A program made the translations under genes and the position numbers. Below, one piece after another: positions 16,890 through 25,918 of a DNA stretch of 64,000 nucleotides (positions within the stretch are counted from its first letter, which is position 1; every line of letters starts with the position of its first letter). The notes beneath the pieces are model-generated. The model saw only the letters and a program-made list of their open reading frames with translations, ran no database searches and had not been told where the DNA came from. The DNA comes from Bradyrhizobium sp. C9 (lineage in GTDB: Bacteria; Pseudomonadota; Alphaproteobacteria; Rhizobiales; Xanthobacteraceae). The DNA lies in NCBI RefSeq assembly GCF_002532045.1, contig NZ_NWTG01000012.1, positions 62,001-126,000 of the forward strand. The letters are read 5' to 3'.

Positions 16890-17276
16890 ATGAAGACAAA
16901 GCTCGCACTCACGCTCGCCACCGCCGCTTCGTTCGCACTCGCGTCTGCCGCCTTTGCCGCGCCGCCGACCAAGACCGGCACCACGGCGAAGGGTTCCGTC
17001 CTGACCGATGCCAAGGGCATGACGCTCTACACGTTCGACAAGGACACCGACGGCAAGTCGGCCTGCAACGGCCCCTGTGCGACCAACTGGCCGGTGCTGA
17101 AGGCGGACGTCGGCGACAAGGCCGAAGGCGGCTACACCATCATCTCGCGCGACGACGGCTCGAAGCAGTGGGCCTACAAAGGCAAGCCGCTTTATACCTT
17201 CGCCAAGGACCAGAAGGCCGGCGACATCACCGGTGACGGCTTTCTCAATGGCGCCTGGCACCTCGCGCAGCCCTGA
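16890..17276 (+). CDS. Secreted COG4315-type repeat protein
   Basis: This 128-residue exported protein has a Sec signal peptide (MKTKLALTLATAASFALASA, cleaved after AFA). The mature part has two copies of the Yx(F/W)xxD motif, LYTFDKDTDGKSAC and LYTFAKDQKAGD, typical of the small periplasmic COG4315 family whose function is not established. CNGPCATNWP supplies a Cys pair. AAAGGGAG stands six bases upstream of ATG 16890. No lipobox is present, so it is probably soluble in the periplasm. A GGCGGGTT/TAACCCGCC hairpin follows the stop. Confidence 0.82.
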   Translation: MKTKLALTLATAASFALASAAFAAPPTKTGTTAKGSVLTDAKGMTLYTFDKDTDGKSACNGPCATNWPVLKADVGDKAEGGYTIISRDDGSKQWAYKGKPLYTFAKDQKAGDITGDGFLNGAWHLAQP

Positions 17277-17298
17277 GGTGTTGCAAGGAGCAGAGCAG

Positions 17299-17325
17299 GG
17301 CGGGTTGGCGCAAGCCTAACCCGCC
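17299..17325. repeat. Single REP-type hairpin
   Basis: GGCGGGTT at 17299-17306 pairs with the AACCCGCC end at 17318-17325. It is related to the elements around coaA and sits 23 bp after the COG4315 gene, where it may act as a transcript end. Confidence 0.65.
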
Positions 17326-17359
17326 ATCTCTCCGCGCACGAGGTTTTCGGCGGATCATG

Positions 17360-17695
17360 CTAGCGGCCGCCGCCACCACCGCCTCCTCCGCCATCACCTC
17401 CGCCTGCGCTCAGCAGGCTTTGATTGTAGCGCGGATCGGACTGTTTCATGTAGGCCGGGGAGATGTCGCGGTTGCGCGCGCGACCTGGATCGGCTTGGGG
17501 ACCAGACTGCCCGCATCCCTCCGTGAGGAGGAAGAAACTGCAGGGCGGAACGACACGCGGCTGAAATGCATGGGCTGCCGTGGTCGTCAGCGCCGTCGTG
17601 GCGACGGTGGTGGCCAGCACGGCGGCTGCCGCCAACGCGGTGGTGCTCGCGACGGTAAACAACGTCGCAGACGATAATCTCGATCGCATCGACAT
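17360..17695 (-). CDS. Small secreted protein with glycine-rich C-terminus
   Basis: I do not recognise a family. ATG 17695 gives a 111-residue protein with a long Ala/Thr-rich signal-like segment (residues ~10-42, ending in TTAAHAF). A short region with two cysteines (PPCSFFLLTEGCGQ) follows, then DPRYNQSLLSAGGGDGG and a run of glycines to the end. GGA seven bases upstream could serve the ribosome; ATG 17707 is the other candidate. The Gly tail recalls the poly-Gly stretch in the TPR protein at 23.2-23.8 kb. Probably periplasmic or surface-located. Confidence 0.55.
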   Translation of the reverse strand: MSMRSRLSSATLFTVASTTALAAAAVLATTVATTALTTTAAHAFQPRVVPPCSFFLLTEGCGQSGPQADPGRARNRDISPAYMKQSDPRYNQSLLSAGGGDGGGGGGGGGR

Positions 17696-17887
17696 AGGAA
17701 ATTCCATCCTTCGGTTCGGCGAAACCGGAATGGCCCGCTCGCCAAATTGGACGGGGCCTGATGGAAGTGGGTTCGAGCGGGAAGCCGCGATTTGGCGATG
17801 TGGACACGACAACGTGAAGGCGCAAGGGGGCGCGCCTTCCGCGGGAGGCTCAGCCTTCGCCGACAGGTTCGCCTGCGCCTGGCGCGC

Positions 17888-18469
17888 TCAAGTGCGCTGC
17901 TTCAGCGCCATGCCCATGCTGATCCAGCTGACGCCGGCGCAGATCAGGTCGACGCTGAGGAAGATGCCGAGCACATAGAGGCTAGACACCGGCCAGCGCG
18001 CTAGGATCATGGCCCCGAGCACCAGCGTGATCAGCCCGGAGATCGCGACCATTCCCCACGGCGCCGCCGAGTTCATGCCGAACGCCAGGAAGATGCGGAC
18101 GATGCCGGAGACCACGAGGGCAATGCCGAGGAACAGCGTCAGCGTTGCAGCGGCGAGCAGAGGGTTCTCGAAGGTGATGAAGCCCGCGACGACATAGAGC
18201 GCGCCGAGCAGCAGCCAGAACAGGAACTTGCCCCACGTCTTGAACTGGAATGCATTGATGATCTCGGCAACGCCGGCGACGATCATCATGGCGCCGACGA
18301 ACAGCACGCTGACGACGGTGGCGAAGAACACGCTGCCGAAGGCGAGCACGCCTGCGATCAGGTAGATCACGCCAAGGGCGACGATCCAGCCCCACTTCGC
18401 GCGAAGGTTGGCAAGCCCGGATCCGAGGCTGTGAGGAGGTGTGGCGGGTGAGCTGGACGCTGTCGACAT
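17888..18469 (-). CDS. HdeD/DUF308 family membrane protein
   Basis: This 193-residue inner-membrane protein has six predicted helices, for example WIVALGVIYLIAGVLAFGSV, VSVLFVGAMMIVAGVAEI, FLFWLLLGALYVVAGF and LLAAATLTLFLGIALVVSG. That matches the HdeD family, whose E. coli member is linked to acid resistance; its biochemical role is unclear. The start at 18469 is chosen because GGGAG lies seven bases upstream. It is divergent from dodecin. Confidence 0.85.
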   Translation of the reverse strand: MSTASSSPATPPHSLGSGLANLRAKWGWIVALGVIYLIAGVLAFGSVFFATVVSVLFVGAMMIVAGVAEIINAFQFKTWGKFLFWLLLGALYVVAGFITFENPLLAAATLTLFLGIALVVSGIVRIFLAFGMNSAAPWGMVAISGLITLVLGAMILARWPVSSLYVLGIFLSVDLICAGVSWISMGMALKQRT

Positions 18470-18709
18470 CGTATCGCTCCCGAATACTTGGTCAAACCAT
18501 GCTACCATAGGTCATGGCGCGGACAAGGGCAGGCGCCCGGCTGGCACCAAGTGCATGCTGGCACCAAAGGCGCCGCAACACGTTGATTCAAGTCAACCGG
18601 TGTGTTGCCGCGCAGCATTCGTCGTTTGACGACAGCCCGTACCGGACGACGGACTGTCCGGATCGGAGTGCAAAATGTCCGGATCGCGCATCCATCCCAG
18701 GAGGTCGAC

Positions 18710-18931
18710 ATGCCCACCACGCACGACAAGGACCACGTCTACAAGATCCTCGAACTGGTCGGATCATCGGACAAGAGCATCGAGGCGGCGATCGAGAACG
18801 CCGTCAGCCGCGCGTCGAAGACGATCCGGGAAATGAAATGGTTCGAGGTGGTGCAGACCCGGGGCCATATCGAAGACGGCAAGGTTCGCCACTACCAGGT
18901 GGCGCTGCGGGTCGGGTTTACGCTGGAGTAG
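18710..18931 (+). CDS. Dodecin (flavin-binding storage protein)
   Basis: This 73-residue protein has the dodecin pattern: VYKILELVGSSDKSIEAAIE, then KTIREMKWFEVVQTRGHIED and a final strand HYQVALRVGFTLE. Dodecins assemble into hollow dodecamers that bind flavins in pairs. The conserved Trp that stacks on the flavin is in MKWFEV, and the Gln in YQVALRVGF is also in place. GGAGG lies just upstream of ATG 18710. It stands alone. Confidence 0.95.
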   Translation: MPTTHDKDHVYKILELVGSSDKSIEAAIENAVSRASKTIREMKWFEVVQTRGHIEDGKVRHYQVALRVGFTLE

Positions 18932-18981
18932 GGCGGCCTCACATCGTCACCCACTGCAACTGTCGTCGCCCGGCTCGACCG

Positions 18982-19146
18982 GGCGATGACACCGAATTTG
19001 CTCGAGATCGCGCTTCATCTTCGATGTCGTCCTGGCGAAAGCCAGGACCCATTACCCCAGATCTCAGTTGTTGTGCGGCGCTGGGGCCGCTGTCCCGTTC
19101 ATCACCGAATGCGGTGGTTATGGGTCCTGGCTTTCGCCAGGACGAC
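18982..19146. repeat. ~165-bp palindrome-containing repeat, copy 1
   Basis: The inner part is bounded by GTCCTGGCGAAAGCCAGGAC (near 19030) and GTCCTGGCTTTCGCCAGGAC (near 19125). The outer left part includes gatgacaccgaatttgctcg. The reverse complement of this element is found at 49593-49758 with roughly 87% identity over the inner segment by my alignment. A 7-bp GC hairpin (18967-18985) adjoins it just after the dodecin gene. Confidence 0.8.
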
Positions 19147-19181
19147 GAATGGAGGGAGCCGCGTAGCTCCCCATCCCCCCA

Positions 19182-19742
19182 TCACCGCCGCGACAGCGGC
19201 GCGGGCGGCGGTGGGGCGGTCGAGCCGGCGGCGAGCGAGCGTTGCACCATCACGGTGTCGGACCAGCGGCCGTAGCGATAGGCGACGCCAGGCAAATGGC
19301 CGACGCGTTTGAAGCCGAACCGTTCGTGCAGCGCCAGCGACGCGGCATTGTCGCTGTCGATGTAGCCAATCATCTGGCGGAAGCCGGACGCGGCGCAGGT
19401 GTCGACCAGTTCCTGCAACAGCCGGCCGCCGACGCCCTTGCCGGTGAAGCGGTGGTGAATATAGATCGAATGCTTCACCGTGTAGCGATAGGCCGGGCGC
19501 TTGCGGAACTGGACCACATAGGCGTAGCCGACCACCTCGCCGTCGCACAGCGCGACCAGATGCGGCAGGCGGGTGTTGCGCAGATTCTTGCGGCGGTCGC
19601 GCAGGTCGTCAGGCTCCGGCGTGCCGCTGTCGTCGACGCTCTCCTCGATGCCGTGGCGGATGTGATAGCGGTAGATCGACAGCATCGCATCGACGTCGCT
19701 GTCGCGCGAGGAGCGGACGGTGATCTTGTGATCATTCTCCAT
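19182..19742 (-). CDS. GNAT-family N-acetyltransferase
   Basis: This 186-residue acetyltransferase resembles the phosphinothricin/amino-acid N-acetyltransferase branch. The acetyl-CoA binding motif is in IYIHHRFTGKGVGGRLLQEL (the R/QxxGxG/A signature). The conserved end is NAASLALHERFGFKRVG. It begins 18 bp after the stop of the upstream decarboxylase on the same strand, so co-transcription is likely. The two may act in the same amino-acid or polyamine pathway, but the substrate is inferred only from this pairing. The C-terminus is Pro-rich. Confidence 0.88.
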   Translation of the reverse strand: MENDHKITVRSSRDSDVDAMLSIYRYHIRHGIEESVDDSGTPEPDDLRDRRKNLRNTRLPHLVALCDGEVVGYAYVVQFRKRPAYRYTVKHSIYIHHRFTGKGVGGRLLQELVDTCAASGFRQMIGYIDSDNAASLALHERFGFKRVGHLPGVAYRYGRWSDTVMVQRSLAAGSTAPPPPAPLSRR

Positions 19743-19760
19743 TGCGTTGCGTCCGCTGGC

Positions 19761-22118
19761 CTATTCGGACACGACATAGGTGTAGAAGCGGACGCGGCCC
19801 GCGTCGTCGATCTCCTTGTAGATGCCCTGGACCTCGACCTCGAAGCCCGGGAATGCATTGAAGCTCGCCTCGAACATCTTGAGGTAGTCGATCATCGGCT
19901 TGCTGCGCTCCGACAGCCGCTCGCCGGGCACGATGGTGGCGATGCCGGGCGGGTAGACCACGAACGGTGTCGCGGCGATGCGGCCGAAGATTTGGTCGAT
20001 CGGCAGATAGTCGACGTCGTTGCGGATCAGATATTGCGCCGCCTGGCGCGGCGACATCGCGATTTCGGGCAGATGTTCGGGCAGGAACTGCTTGGCCTGC
20101 AGCGTGCTGACGCCGCCGTCACGGAAGAAGCGGTGCATGTCGCCGCAGAGATCGCGTAGCCGCACGCCGGTGTAGCGTTGCGGACGGCGGCGGAAGAATT
20201 CGGGAATGACGTCCTCGACCAGCGCGTTGTCGTCATGCAGCTTCTTGAAGGCGACGAGCCCCGACACCAGCGTGCCGGCCTTGCTGGCCTCGACGCCGGG
20301 TGTCAGCAGGAACAGCAGGGAGTTGAGGTCGTTCTTCTCGGCGACGATCTGGTTCTCGCGCAGATATTGCGCCACCACAGGGGCGGGAATGCCGTGATCG
20401 GCATAGGCGCCAGTGGCGTGATCGAAGCCCGGCGTCAGCAATGTGAGCTTGTTCGGGTCGGTCATGGCAAAGCCTTCCGTCAGTTCGGGAAAGCCGTGCC
20501 AGGCTTGGCCGGGACTGAGCTGCCAGTAGGACGGATTGGTCGCGAGCTGATCGGTCGAGATCGTCTCCCAGGCGACATTGTGCACGCCGTTCTCGCGCGC
20601 AACGTCGGGGATCATCACGCGGTCCGGCACGAACGGCTCGAAGAACCAGCGCCGCTCGGTGCGCGCCTCCTTCTCCTCGAACTCGCGCTTCACCGCGCGG
20701 ATCTTCTTGCGCAGCTCGATGCCGAGCCGGATCGTATCGTCCCACAACACTTCGCCGGAGCGGCCCTTCATCATCTGCGCGCCGACGTCGAGCGAGGCGA
20801 AGATCGGGTAGAACGGCGAGGTCGAGGCGTGCTGCATGAAGCTTTCGTTGAAGCGGCGATGCTCGACCCGGCGCTTCTGGCCCTTGATGTGGCGGTCGCG
20901 GATGTGGATCTGCGAGGCCTGCGAGAAGCTCGCGAGCTGCTTGTGGGTCGATTGGGTGGCGATGATGCCGGGCGCGTCGGGGCCGAGATTGGCAAGCCCC
21001 ATCGCGAAGCGGCCGGAATAGATCGGGTGGAACTTCATGAAGCCGGCCCAGGCCTCGTCGAACAGGATGTAGTCGCAGAGATGGCCGATCCGCTTCAGGA
21101 TCGTCTCGGCGGAGTGGATGGTGCCGTCATAGGTGCACTGCTCGACCACCGCGACGCGAAACGGACGCTCCTTCTTCCAGGCGTTCTCGTCCTTGACCAG
21201 CGGGTGCTTGCGGATCTGGTCGCGCAAGCTTCCCTCATCGAGCAGGTCCCAGCGCATCGGGCCGATCAGGCCCCAGGCGTTGCGCACGGTCGGCACATAG
21301 ACCGGGATGCCGCCGCCGATCAGCAGCGCGCCGTGATGGGCCGCCTTGTGGTTGTTGCGGTCGAACAGCACGAGGTCGCCGTCGGTGACCAGCGAGCCGA
21401 GCGCGACCTTGTTGGAGGTCGAGGTGCCGTTGAGCACGAAATAGGTCTTCTCAGCGCCGAAGATCTTGGCGGCTTCCTTTTGCGCCCGCAGCGCCGGCCC
21501 CTCATGGGTGAGGAGGTCGCCGAGATCGAGCACGGAATTGTCGAGGTCGTCGCGGAACACGGCTTCGCCGAGATGCTCGACGAACACCCGGCCGATCGGG
21601 CTGCGGCTGTAGAACACGCCGCCATTGTGGCCCGGGCAGGTCCAGAGCTGGTTGCCTTCCTCGGCATAGTCGACCAGCGCGCCGAAGAACGGCGTCTTCA
21701 GGTTCTCGGCATATTGCTTCAGCCTGGAGATCAGGTTCTTGGCGATGAAGGACGGAGTCTCTTCGGAGAGGAACACATAGCCGTCGATGAAATCGAGCAC
21801 CTCGACCGGTAGGTCCTCGAACCGCTTGCGGCGGATCAGCAGAAGGATCGGGAAGTCGAGGCCGCGGCGGCGCATCAGGTTGATCAGCGCCGCGGTCTTG
21901 CCCTCGAGACCCTTCTTGCCCCAGTCGACCACCATGCATCCGATCGCCGCATCGGTCTGCACCGCGATTTCGGCATCTTCCAGCTTGCGGGCGCGGACCA
22001 CCTCGAAGCCGGAGCGCTCGATCTCGCTGATGATCTGGTTGAAGCGGATGCCTTCGAGGTCGTCGGCCTCGAAAACCGGCGCTGCGAACAGGAAGTTGAA
22101 GCGTTTGAAATAGTCCAT
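19761..22118 (-). CDS. Orn/Lys/Arg decarboxylase (PLP-dependent, inducible type)
   Basis: This 785-residue enzyme of the bacterial ornithine/lysine/arginine decarboxylase group has a receiver-like N-terminal wing domain (residues ~1-130) and a fold-I PLP domain. The PLP-binding Lys is in STHKQLASFSQ near residue 391, with ILFDEAWAGFMKFHP upstream holding the cofactor Asp. A C-terminal domain completes normal family length. It decarboxylates a basic amino acid to a polyamine such as putrescine, cadaverine or agmatine; which one is not evident. The start at 22118 follows GGGGA by six bases; upstream frame to 22343 is rejected. It is followed at 18 bp by an acetyltransferase gene. Confidence 0.93.
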   Translation of the reverse strand: MDYFKRFNFLFAAPVFEADDLEGIRFNQIISEIERSGFEVVRARKLEDAEIAVQTDAAIGCMVVDWGKKGLEGKTAALINLMRRRGLDFPILLLIRRKRFEDLPVEVLDFIDGYVFLSEETPSFIAKNLISRLKQYAENLKTPFFGALVDYAEEGNQLWTCPGHNGGVFYSRSPIGRVFVEHLGEAVFRDDLDNSVLDLGDLLTHEGPALRAQKEAAKIFGAEKTYFVLNGTSTSNKVALGSLVTDGDLVLFDRNNHKAAHHGALLIGGGIPVYVPTVRNAWGLIGPMRWDLLDEGSLRDQIRKHPLVKDENAWKKERPFRVAVVEQCTYDGTIHSAETILKRIGHLCDYILFDEAWAGFMKFHPIYSGRFAMGLANLGPDAPGIIATQSTHKQLASFSQASQIHIRDRHIKGQKRRVEHRRFNESFMQHASTSPFYPIFASLDVGAQMMKGRSGEVLWDDTIRLGIELRKKIRAVKREFEEKEARTERRWFFEPFVPDRVMIPDVARENGVHNVAWETISTDQLATNPSYWQLSPGQAWHGFPELTEGFAMTDPNKLTLLTPGFDHATGAYADHGIPAPVVAQYLRENQIVAEKNDLNSLLFLLTPGVEASKAGTLVSGLVAFKKLHDDNALVEDVIPEFFRRRPQRYTGVRLRDLCGDMHRFFRDGGVSTLQAKQFLPEHLPEIAMSPRQAAQYLIRNDVDYLPIDQIFGRIAATPFVVYPPGIATIVPGERLSERSKPMIDYLKMFEASFNAFPGFEVEVQGIYKEIDDAGRVRFYTYVVSE

Positions 22119-22266
22119 GCATGTCCCCGAAGCTGGTCCGCTGAACCTGTCTGCACAATTCATGACAAAGAGATGACAGTCCCGCTGCGACGCCGGGCGC
22201 CATGGCCAAATCCGCGTCTCCGCGCTGAAACTCCCGATATTGCCTGCTTTCGGAGAGGGCGGCGTC

Positions 22267-22541
22267 ATGCCCCAGCCTGCTAGCCCCATTGTCGCCGACC
22301 ATTTGGCCGCGCTCGAGCGGCTTGCCCGCTGATTGCCGAGCACCGGGCGGATTTCGACCGCGAGCGCCGGCGTCCCGACGCCGTGGTCCGCGCCCTGGCC
22401 GGGGCCGGAATGTTACGGCTGAATTTGTCGAAGGCGCTGGGCGGGTCGGATATCTGGCCGCTCGACTTCATGACGATCGTCGAGGCAGCCGCCGCGCTCG
22501 ACGGTTCGGTCGGCTGGCTGGTCGGTTGTCGTGATGACCCC
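22267..22541 (+). pseudogene. Frameshifted N-terminal remnant of an acyl-CoA-dehydrogenase-fold protein
   Basis: From ATG 22267 the frame reads 21 codons (MPQPASPIVADHLAALERLA) to TGA at 22330-22332. One base back, a second frame continues without a gap in homology: LIAEHRADFDRERRRP, then ALAGAGMLRLNLSKALGG and TIVEAAAALDGSVGWLVG. This is the N-terminal helical domain of acyl-CoA dehydrogenase/flavin-dependent monooxygenase relatives (HsaA/HpaH-like). Matching sequence stops near 22541, about 90 residues in, so the rest of the ~390-residue gene is lost. It is a frameshifted and truncated relic lying between the decarboxylase and a cupin gene. Confidence 0.7.
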
Positions 22542-22644
22542 GATCAGCTACGGGCTGGTTGGCCGCGGAAAACTCGGCCTGCCGCTCGGCACGACGCGGT
22601 TTTGAGCAGGGCCGCCGGCGGTGCAAGCCTCTCTCGACGCGCGG

Positions 22645-23067
22645 TCAGGGGGCGACCGGCACCAGGCCGTAGCGCAGCATCGTCTCTTTCATCCTGGCTG
22701 GATCGGGGGCACCCCCCGCCATCAGGGCCGCCATGTCCTTGAAATATTGCGGTCCGAGCGCGCCGGGGCTGAGGAGGCAGAGGCAAGTCGCCGGACCGTT
22801 CGAGCGGTTGGTGAAGCCGTGCACCACACCACGCTTGATGAACACCGATTCGCCGGGCCCGATGTCGATCTCCTTGCCGTCGACCCGCCAGGTCGAGACG
22901 CCCGATAGTCCGTAGATCGTCTCGTCCCAGCTCTCATGATAGTGCGGAATCGGCATCCGGGCGTTCGGTTGCAGCGTCATCTCGAACAGATCGACGCTGC
23001 CGCCGGTGGTCTCCTTGCTCTGCAGGAATTTGAGCTGCAGCGTACCGAAATCGATCAGGTCGGGCAT
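22645..23067 (-). CDS. Cupin domain protein
   Basis: This 140-residue single-domain cupin shows the two cupin motifs: PHYHESWDETIYGLSG (metal-binding His-His-Glu) and a second with FIKRGVVHGFTNRS, where the last His ligand lies. It is a small beta-barrel that probably binds a divalent metal; the reaction is unknown. Start 23067 (MPDLIDFG) is favoured over 23097 because GAG is seven bases away and the extension is not cupin-like. Confidence 0.85.
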   Translation of the reverse strand: MPDLIDFGTLQLKFLQSKETTGGSVDLFEMTLQPNARMPIPHYHESWDETIYGLSGVSTWRVDGKEIDIGPGESVFIKRGVVHGFTNRSNGPATCLCLLSPGALGPQYFKDMAALMAGGAPDPARMKETMLRYGLVPVAP

Positions 23068-23215
23068 GACGGACTCGCAAATGGTTTGTGAGCCCACAAT
23101 AGCGGACTGCGCCGAAGGAAGCCAACGGCGCGTGCAGCCCGAACGCGCGAAGCGATATCCGGGCTTGGGTCTAGTGATCCCGCATTCCGCTCATGCCGGC
23201 TCCGCGCCGGCGCGC

Positions 23216-23830
23216 TCAATAGACGAGGTTCGTACCCGGCGGCTTCTCCAGCGCCGCAGCCAGCGTCCGATACTCCTCGCAGTCGGTGCCGCAGATCTCG
23301 GCGATCCGCTGCAGATGATACTGGGCCTGGTCGCGGTTGCCCTGTTCGATCTGCCACAGGCCGTAGTAGTTCCACGTCAGCACGTGGTTCGGATCGGCCT
23401 TCAGCGCGCGCTCGTACCAGACCTGCGACTGCTTGTAGTCGCCGAGCTTGCGATAGGAGTAGCCGATCAGGTTCGCAACGTTTGGATGATCGTCGCGGCC
23501 GAGCGCATGCAGCTGATCGATCGCGGCGGCGTAGTCGTTGCGTTCGTAGATCGTCGCATAGGCCGCACGATAGCCGTCGCGGAATGCCGGGTCGTCGAAG
23601 CCGGATTGCTTGATCGGCTTCTTGACCCGGTGCGTGGTCTTTCTGTCCCTCTGTTGGGGATAGGTCGGCGCAGGCGTGCTGTAGCTCGAGCCGTAGAGCT
23701 CTCCGCCTCCTGCTCCTCCGCCACCACCACCGCCGCCGCCGGCAGCCAGGGTGGTCTGCTGTGGGAACAGGATGATCGGCGCTGTCAGAAACGCCGCAAG
23801 CATTGCGAGCTTCATCGATGACTTGATCAT
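23216..23830 (-). CDS. Secreted TPR protein with poly-glycine segment (paralogue of 62445-62990)
   Basis: This 204-residue exported protein has a signal peptide (MIKSSMKLAMLAAFLTAPII), then nine consecutive glycines and GAGGGELYG, a basic linker (RKTTHRVKKPIK), and about three TPR-like repeats over residues ~85-195 (VANLIGYSYRKLGDYKQSQV and ALKADPNHVLTWNYYGLWQI). It ends LEKPPGTNLVY, and the protein at 62.4 kb ends LEKPPGTGLVY. GGGAGG stands six bases before ATG 23830. It is probably a periplasmic scaffold; partners are unknown. Confidence 0.8.
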   Translation of the reverse strand: MIKSSMKLAMLAAFLTAPIILFPQQTTLAAGGGGGGGGGAGGGELYGSSYSTPAPTYPQQRDRKTTHRVKKPIKQSGFDDPAFRDGYRAAYATIYERNDYAAAIDQLHALGRDDHPNVANLIGYSYRKLGDYKQSQVWYERALKADPNHVLTWNYYGLWQIEQGNRDQAQYHLQRIAEICGTDCEEYRTLAAALEKPPGTNLVY

Positions 23831-24049
23831 GCGCACCTCCCGATTAGACGTGAACAGTCGTTGGTCTGAAGCATTAACTCCCGATCGCGGGAGACATTCC
23901 GCGCGTCCTGAAAATTGTTTTCCGATGCGGCAATCGCACTGTCGCTTCCGACGTTGTACTTGCGCGTGCGTGCTGTCTTGTTCGCGCCATCGAACGACGG
24001 GAGCCGAAACTAACATCGGTGTTAGAATCGCAGGCGATCTTCAGCGCCG

Positions 24050-25783
24050 CTACTTCTGCTCCAGATGCCAGGCGCCGTCCCAGTCCGCCGCCGGCGGATT
24101 TTGCCTGAACGCTGCGGCGCGCGCCTTCATTGCGATCGACGGGCCGTCGCCCGGCGCGGCAGCCAGTGCCGCCGCGAAAGCCTGCTCGGCGTCGTCCCAG
24201 CGGCGGTCGCGATATGCGGCAAGACCATCTGCGTAGCGCTGCCGCAACTCGGTCTGCGCCGGCGTCAGCTCGTTCTTCTTGCCGATGATCTCGAACACCG
24301 CGACCGGCTGGGTCTGACCGACGGCGACGAGGCGGTCGATCTCGCGCAGCTCAATGGTCGCAGCGCAGGCGCTCGCGGTGGATTCCGAGATCAGGCTGCG
24401 GCTGCCGTAGAACTTGTTGGCGCCTTCCAGCCGCGAGGCGAGGTTCACGGTGTCGCCGAGCACGGTGTAGCTCATCATGAATTCGGAGCCGATGCTGCCG
24501 ACCAGCGCTTCACCGGTAGCGATGCCGATGCGAATGTCGCAATCGGCCGGGATGGCGCGCACGCCGAGCAGCTCGGGCAGATCCTTGCGCAGCTGGTTGA
24601 CCTGGCCGATCATGTCGATGGCGGCAAGCGCGGCCAGATGGGTCTGCTCGGCTTCCTCGACGAACGGGGCGCCCCAATAGGCCATGATGGCGTCGCCGAT
24701 ATATTTGTCGATGATGCCGCGATGCGCATGGACCGGCGCCGACATCGTCGACAGATAGAGGTTCATGATCTTGACGAGGCCGCGCGGCGTCACGCCTTCG
24801 CTCAGGCTGGTGAAGCCCTTCATGTCGCAGAACATCACCGTCATGATGCGGCGCTGTCCTTCGGTGGCGGCGATCGCCGGCTGATCGAGCAGGCCCTCGG
24901 CGATCCGCGGATTGATGTAGCGGCCGAAGGTCTCGCGGATGCGCTGGTTGTGACGCAGCGTCTCGATCATGCGGTTGAAGGCGGCGGAGAGCTGGCCGAT
25001 CTCGTCCTGGGTCGTGATCGCGATGGTGCCGTCGAGGCGGCCCGCTTCGACTTCGCGGGTGCCCTCCAGCAGCCGCATCACCGGGCGCGTGATGCCGCTG
25101 CCGACCAGCATCGCGAACACGAAGCCGAGGATCGCGGCAATCGCGGTCACGACACCGGAGATGATGATCGCCCGCTGCTGGGCACTCATCACCTTCGCCG
25201 CCGCCGAAGCGACCTGCGCCAGCATGTCGGTACGAATGCCTTCGATCTTGTTGTTGAAGTCGTCGCGCAGCACGTCGGCGCGCAGCGTGGTCGCTTTCGC
25301 TGCCGCAAAGTCCTGGGCGTCGAGCTGATCGAGCAGCGTCTTGTTCTCGGCGTTCAGGCGCGTCAAGAGATCGTTGACGGCATTGTCGATGCGGTCATCG
25401 AGGCGCCCGAGGGCGGCATTGTCGGACGGGGTCGAGGGATCGGCGATGATCGAATCGATCAGCCCGCGCGCCGCATCGGCCTCGCGCTTGATCGTCGGCT
25501 CGATCTCGTCGAACGTCTTGCGCGCCGCGTCGTAGCCGCTGGCTTCCCCTGGCGCCTGCATCTTCGCCATCATCATCCGGCGCATCGCCAGGGACCGTTC
25601 CAGCGAGCGGATGTTGACGCGGGCGAGATGACCATAGGCGGGGATGTAGCGGTTGGTGAGCTCATCCAGGAGATGGCCGACCTGGCCCGCCATCACCATC
25701 GACAGCAGCGAGGTGATCACCGCGAGGACGATGAGTCCCGCGGCAATGCCGACGATCTTCTGCCTGATCGAATTGCGAAACAT
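24050..25783 (-). CDS. Membrane class III adenylate/guanylate cyclase with HAMP domain
   Basis: This 577-residue signalling enzyme makes a cyclic nucleotide, probably cAMP. N-terminal helix 1 (IVGIAAGLIVLAVITSLLSM) and helix 2 (IIISGVVTAIAAILGFVFAM) enclose a ~160-residue periplasmic helical sensor. A HAMP domain follows (ITRPVMRLLEGTREVEAGRL). The class III catalytic domain spans residues ~315-490. The metal-binding Asp residues are in FCDMKGFT and YIGDAIMAYWG, and VLGDTVNLASRLEG holds the purine/transition-state region. The C-terminal ~70 residues look like a degenerate TPR. The cyclic-nucleotide domain of the lipase at 472-2418 is one possible reader of its product, which is speculation. 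Confidence 0.9.
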   Translation of the reverse strand: MFRNSIRQKIVGIAAGLIVLAVITSLLSMVMAGQVGHLLDELTNRYIPAYGHLARVNIRSLERSLAMRRMMMAKMQAPGEASGYDAARKTFDEIEPTIKREADAARGLIDSIIADPSTPSDNAALGRLDDRIDNAVNDLLTRLNAENKTLLDQLDAQDFAAAKATTLRADVLRDDFNNKIEGIRTDMLAQVASAAAKVMSAQQRAIIISGVVTAIAAILGFVFAMLVGSGITRPVMRLLEGTREVEAGRLDGTIAITTQDEIGQLSAAFNRMIETLRHNQRIRETFGRYINPRIAEGLLDQPAIAATEGQRRIMTVMFCDMKGFTSLSEGVTPRGLVKIMNLYLSTMSAPVHAHRGIIDKYIGDAIMAYWGAPFVEEAEQTHLAALAAIDMIGQVNQLRKDLPELLGVRAIPADCDIRIGIATGEALVGSIGSEFMMSYTVLGDTVNLASRLEGANKFYGSRSLISESTASACAATIELREIDRLVAVGQTQPVAVFEIIGKKNELTPAQTELRQRYADGLAAYRDRRWDDAEQAFAAALAAAPGDGPSIAMKARAAAFRQNPPAADWDGAWHLEQK

Positions 25784-25918
25784 GCCCAGCCCGGCCGCAG
25801 CTGCAATAAGCGGATCATCCCCGCCATGGCGGCGAACCAGCTAATAGAGTTCCGCGGCCCGCGGTGCAAGCGACCGGCGTGGTTGGTCTGGCCGCCGGTT
25901 CGGGGCAGGCGTCGGGGG

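Noticed and set aside
18514..19275. Long + strand ORF spanning the dodecin gene and the 165-bp repeat
   Set aside because: It runs through the repeat and the end of the acetyltransferase gene in an unsupported frame; part of its peptide recurs only because the repeat recurs at 49.6 kb.
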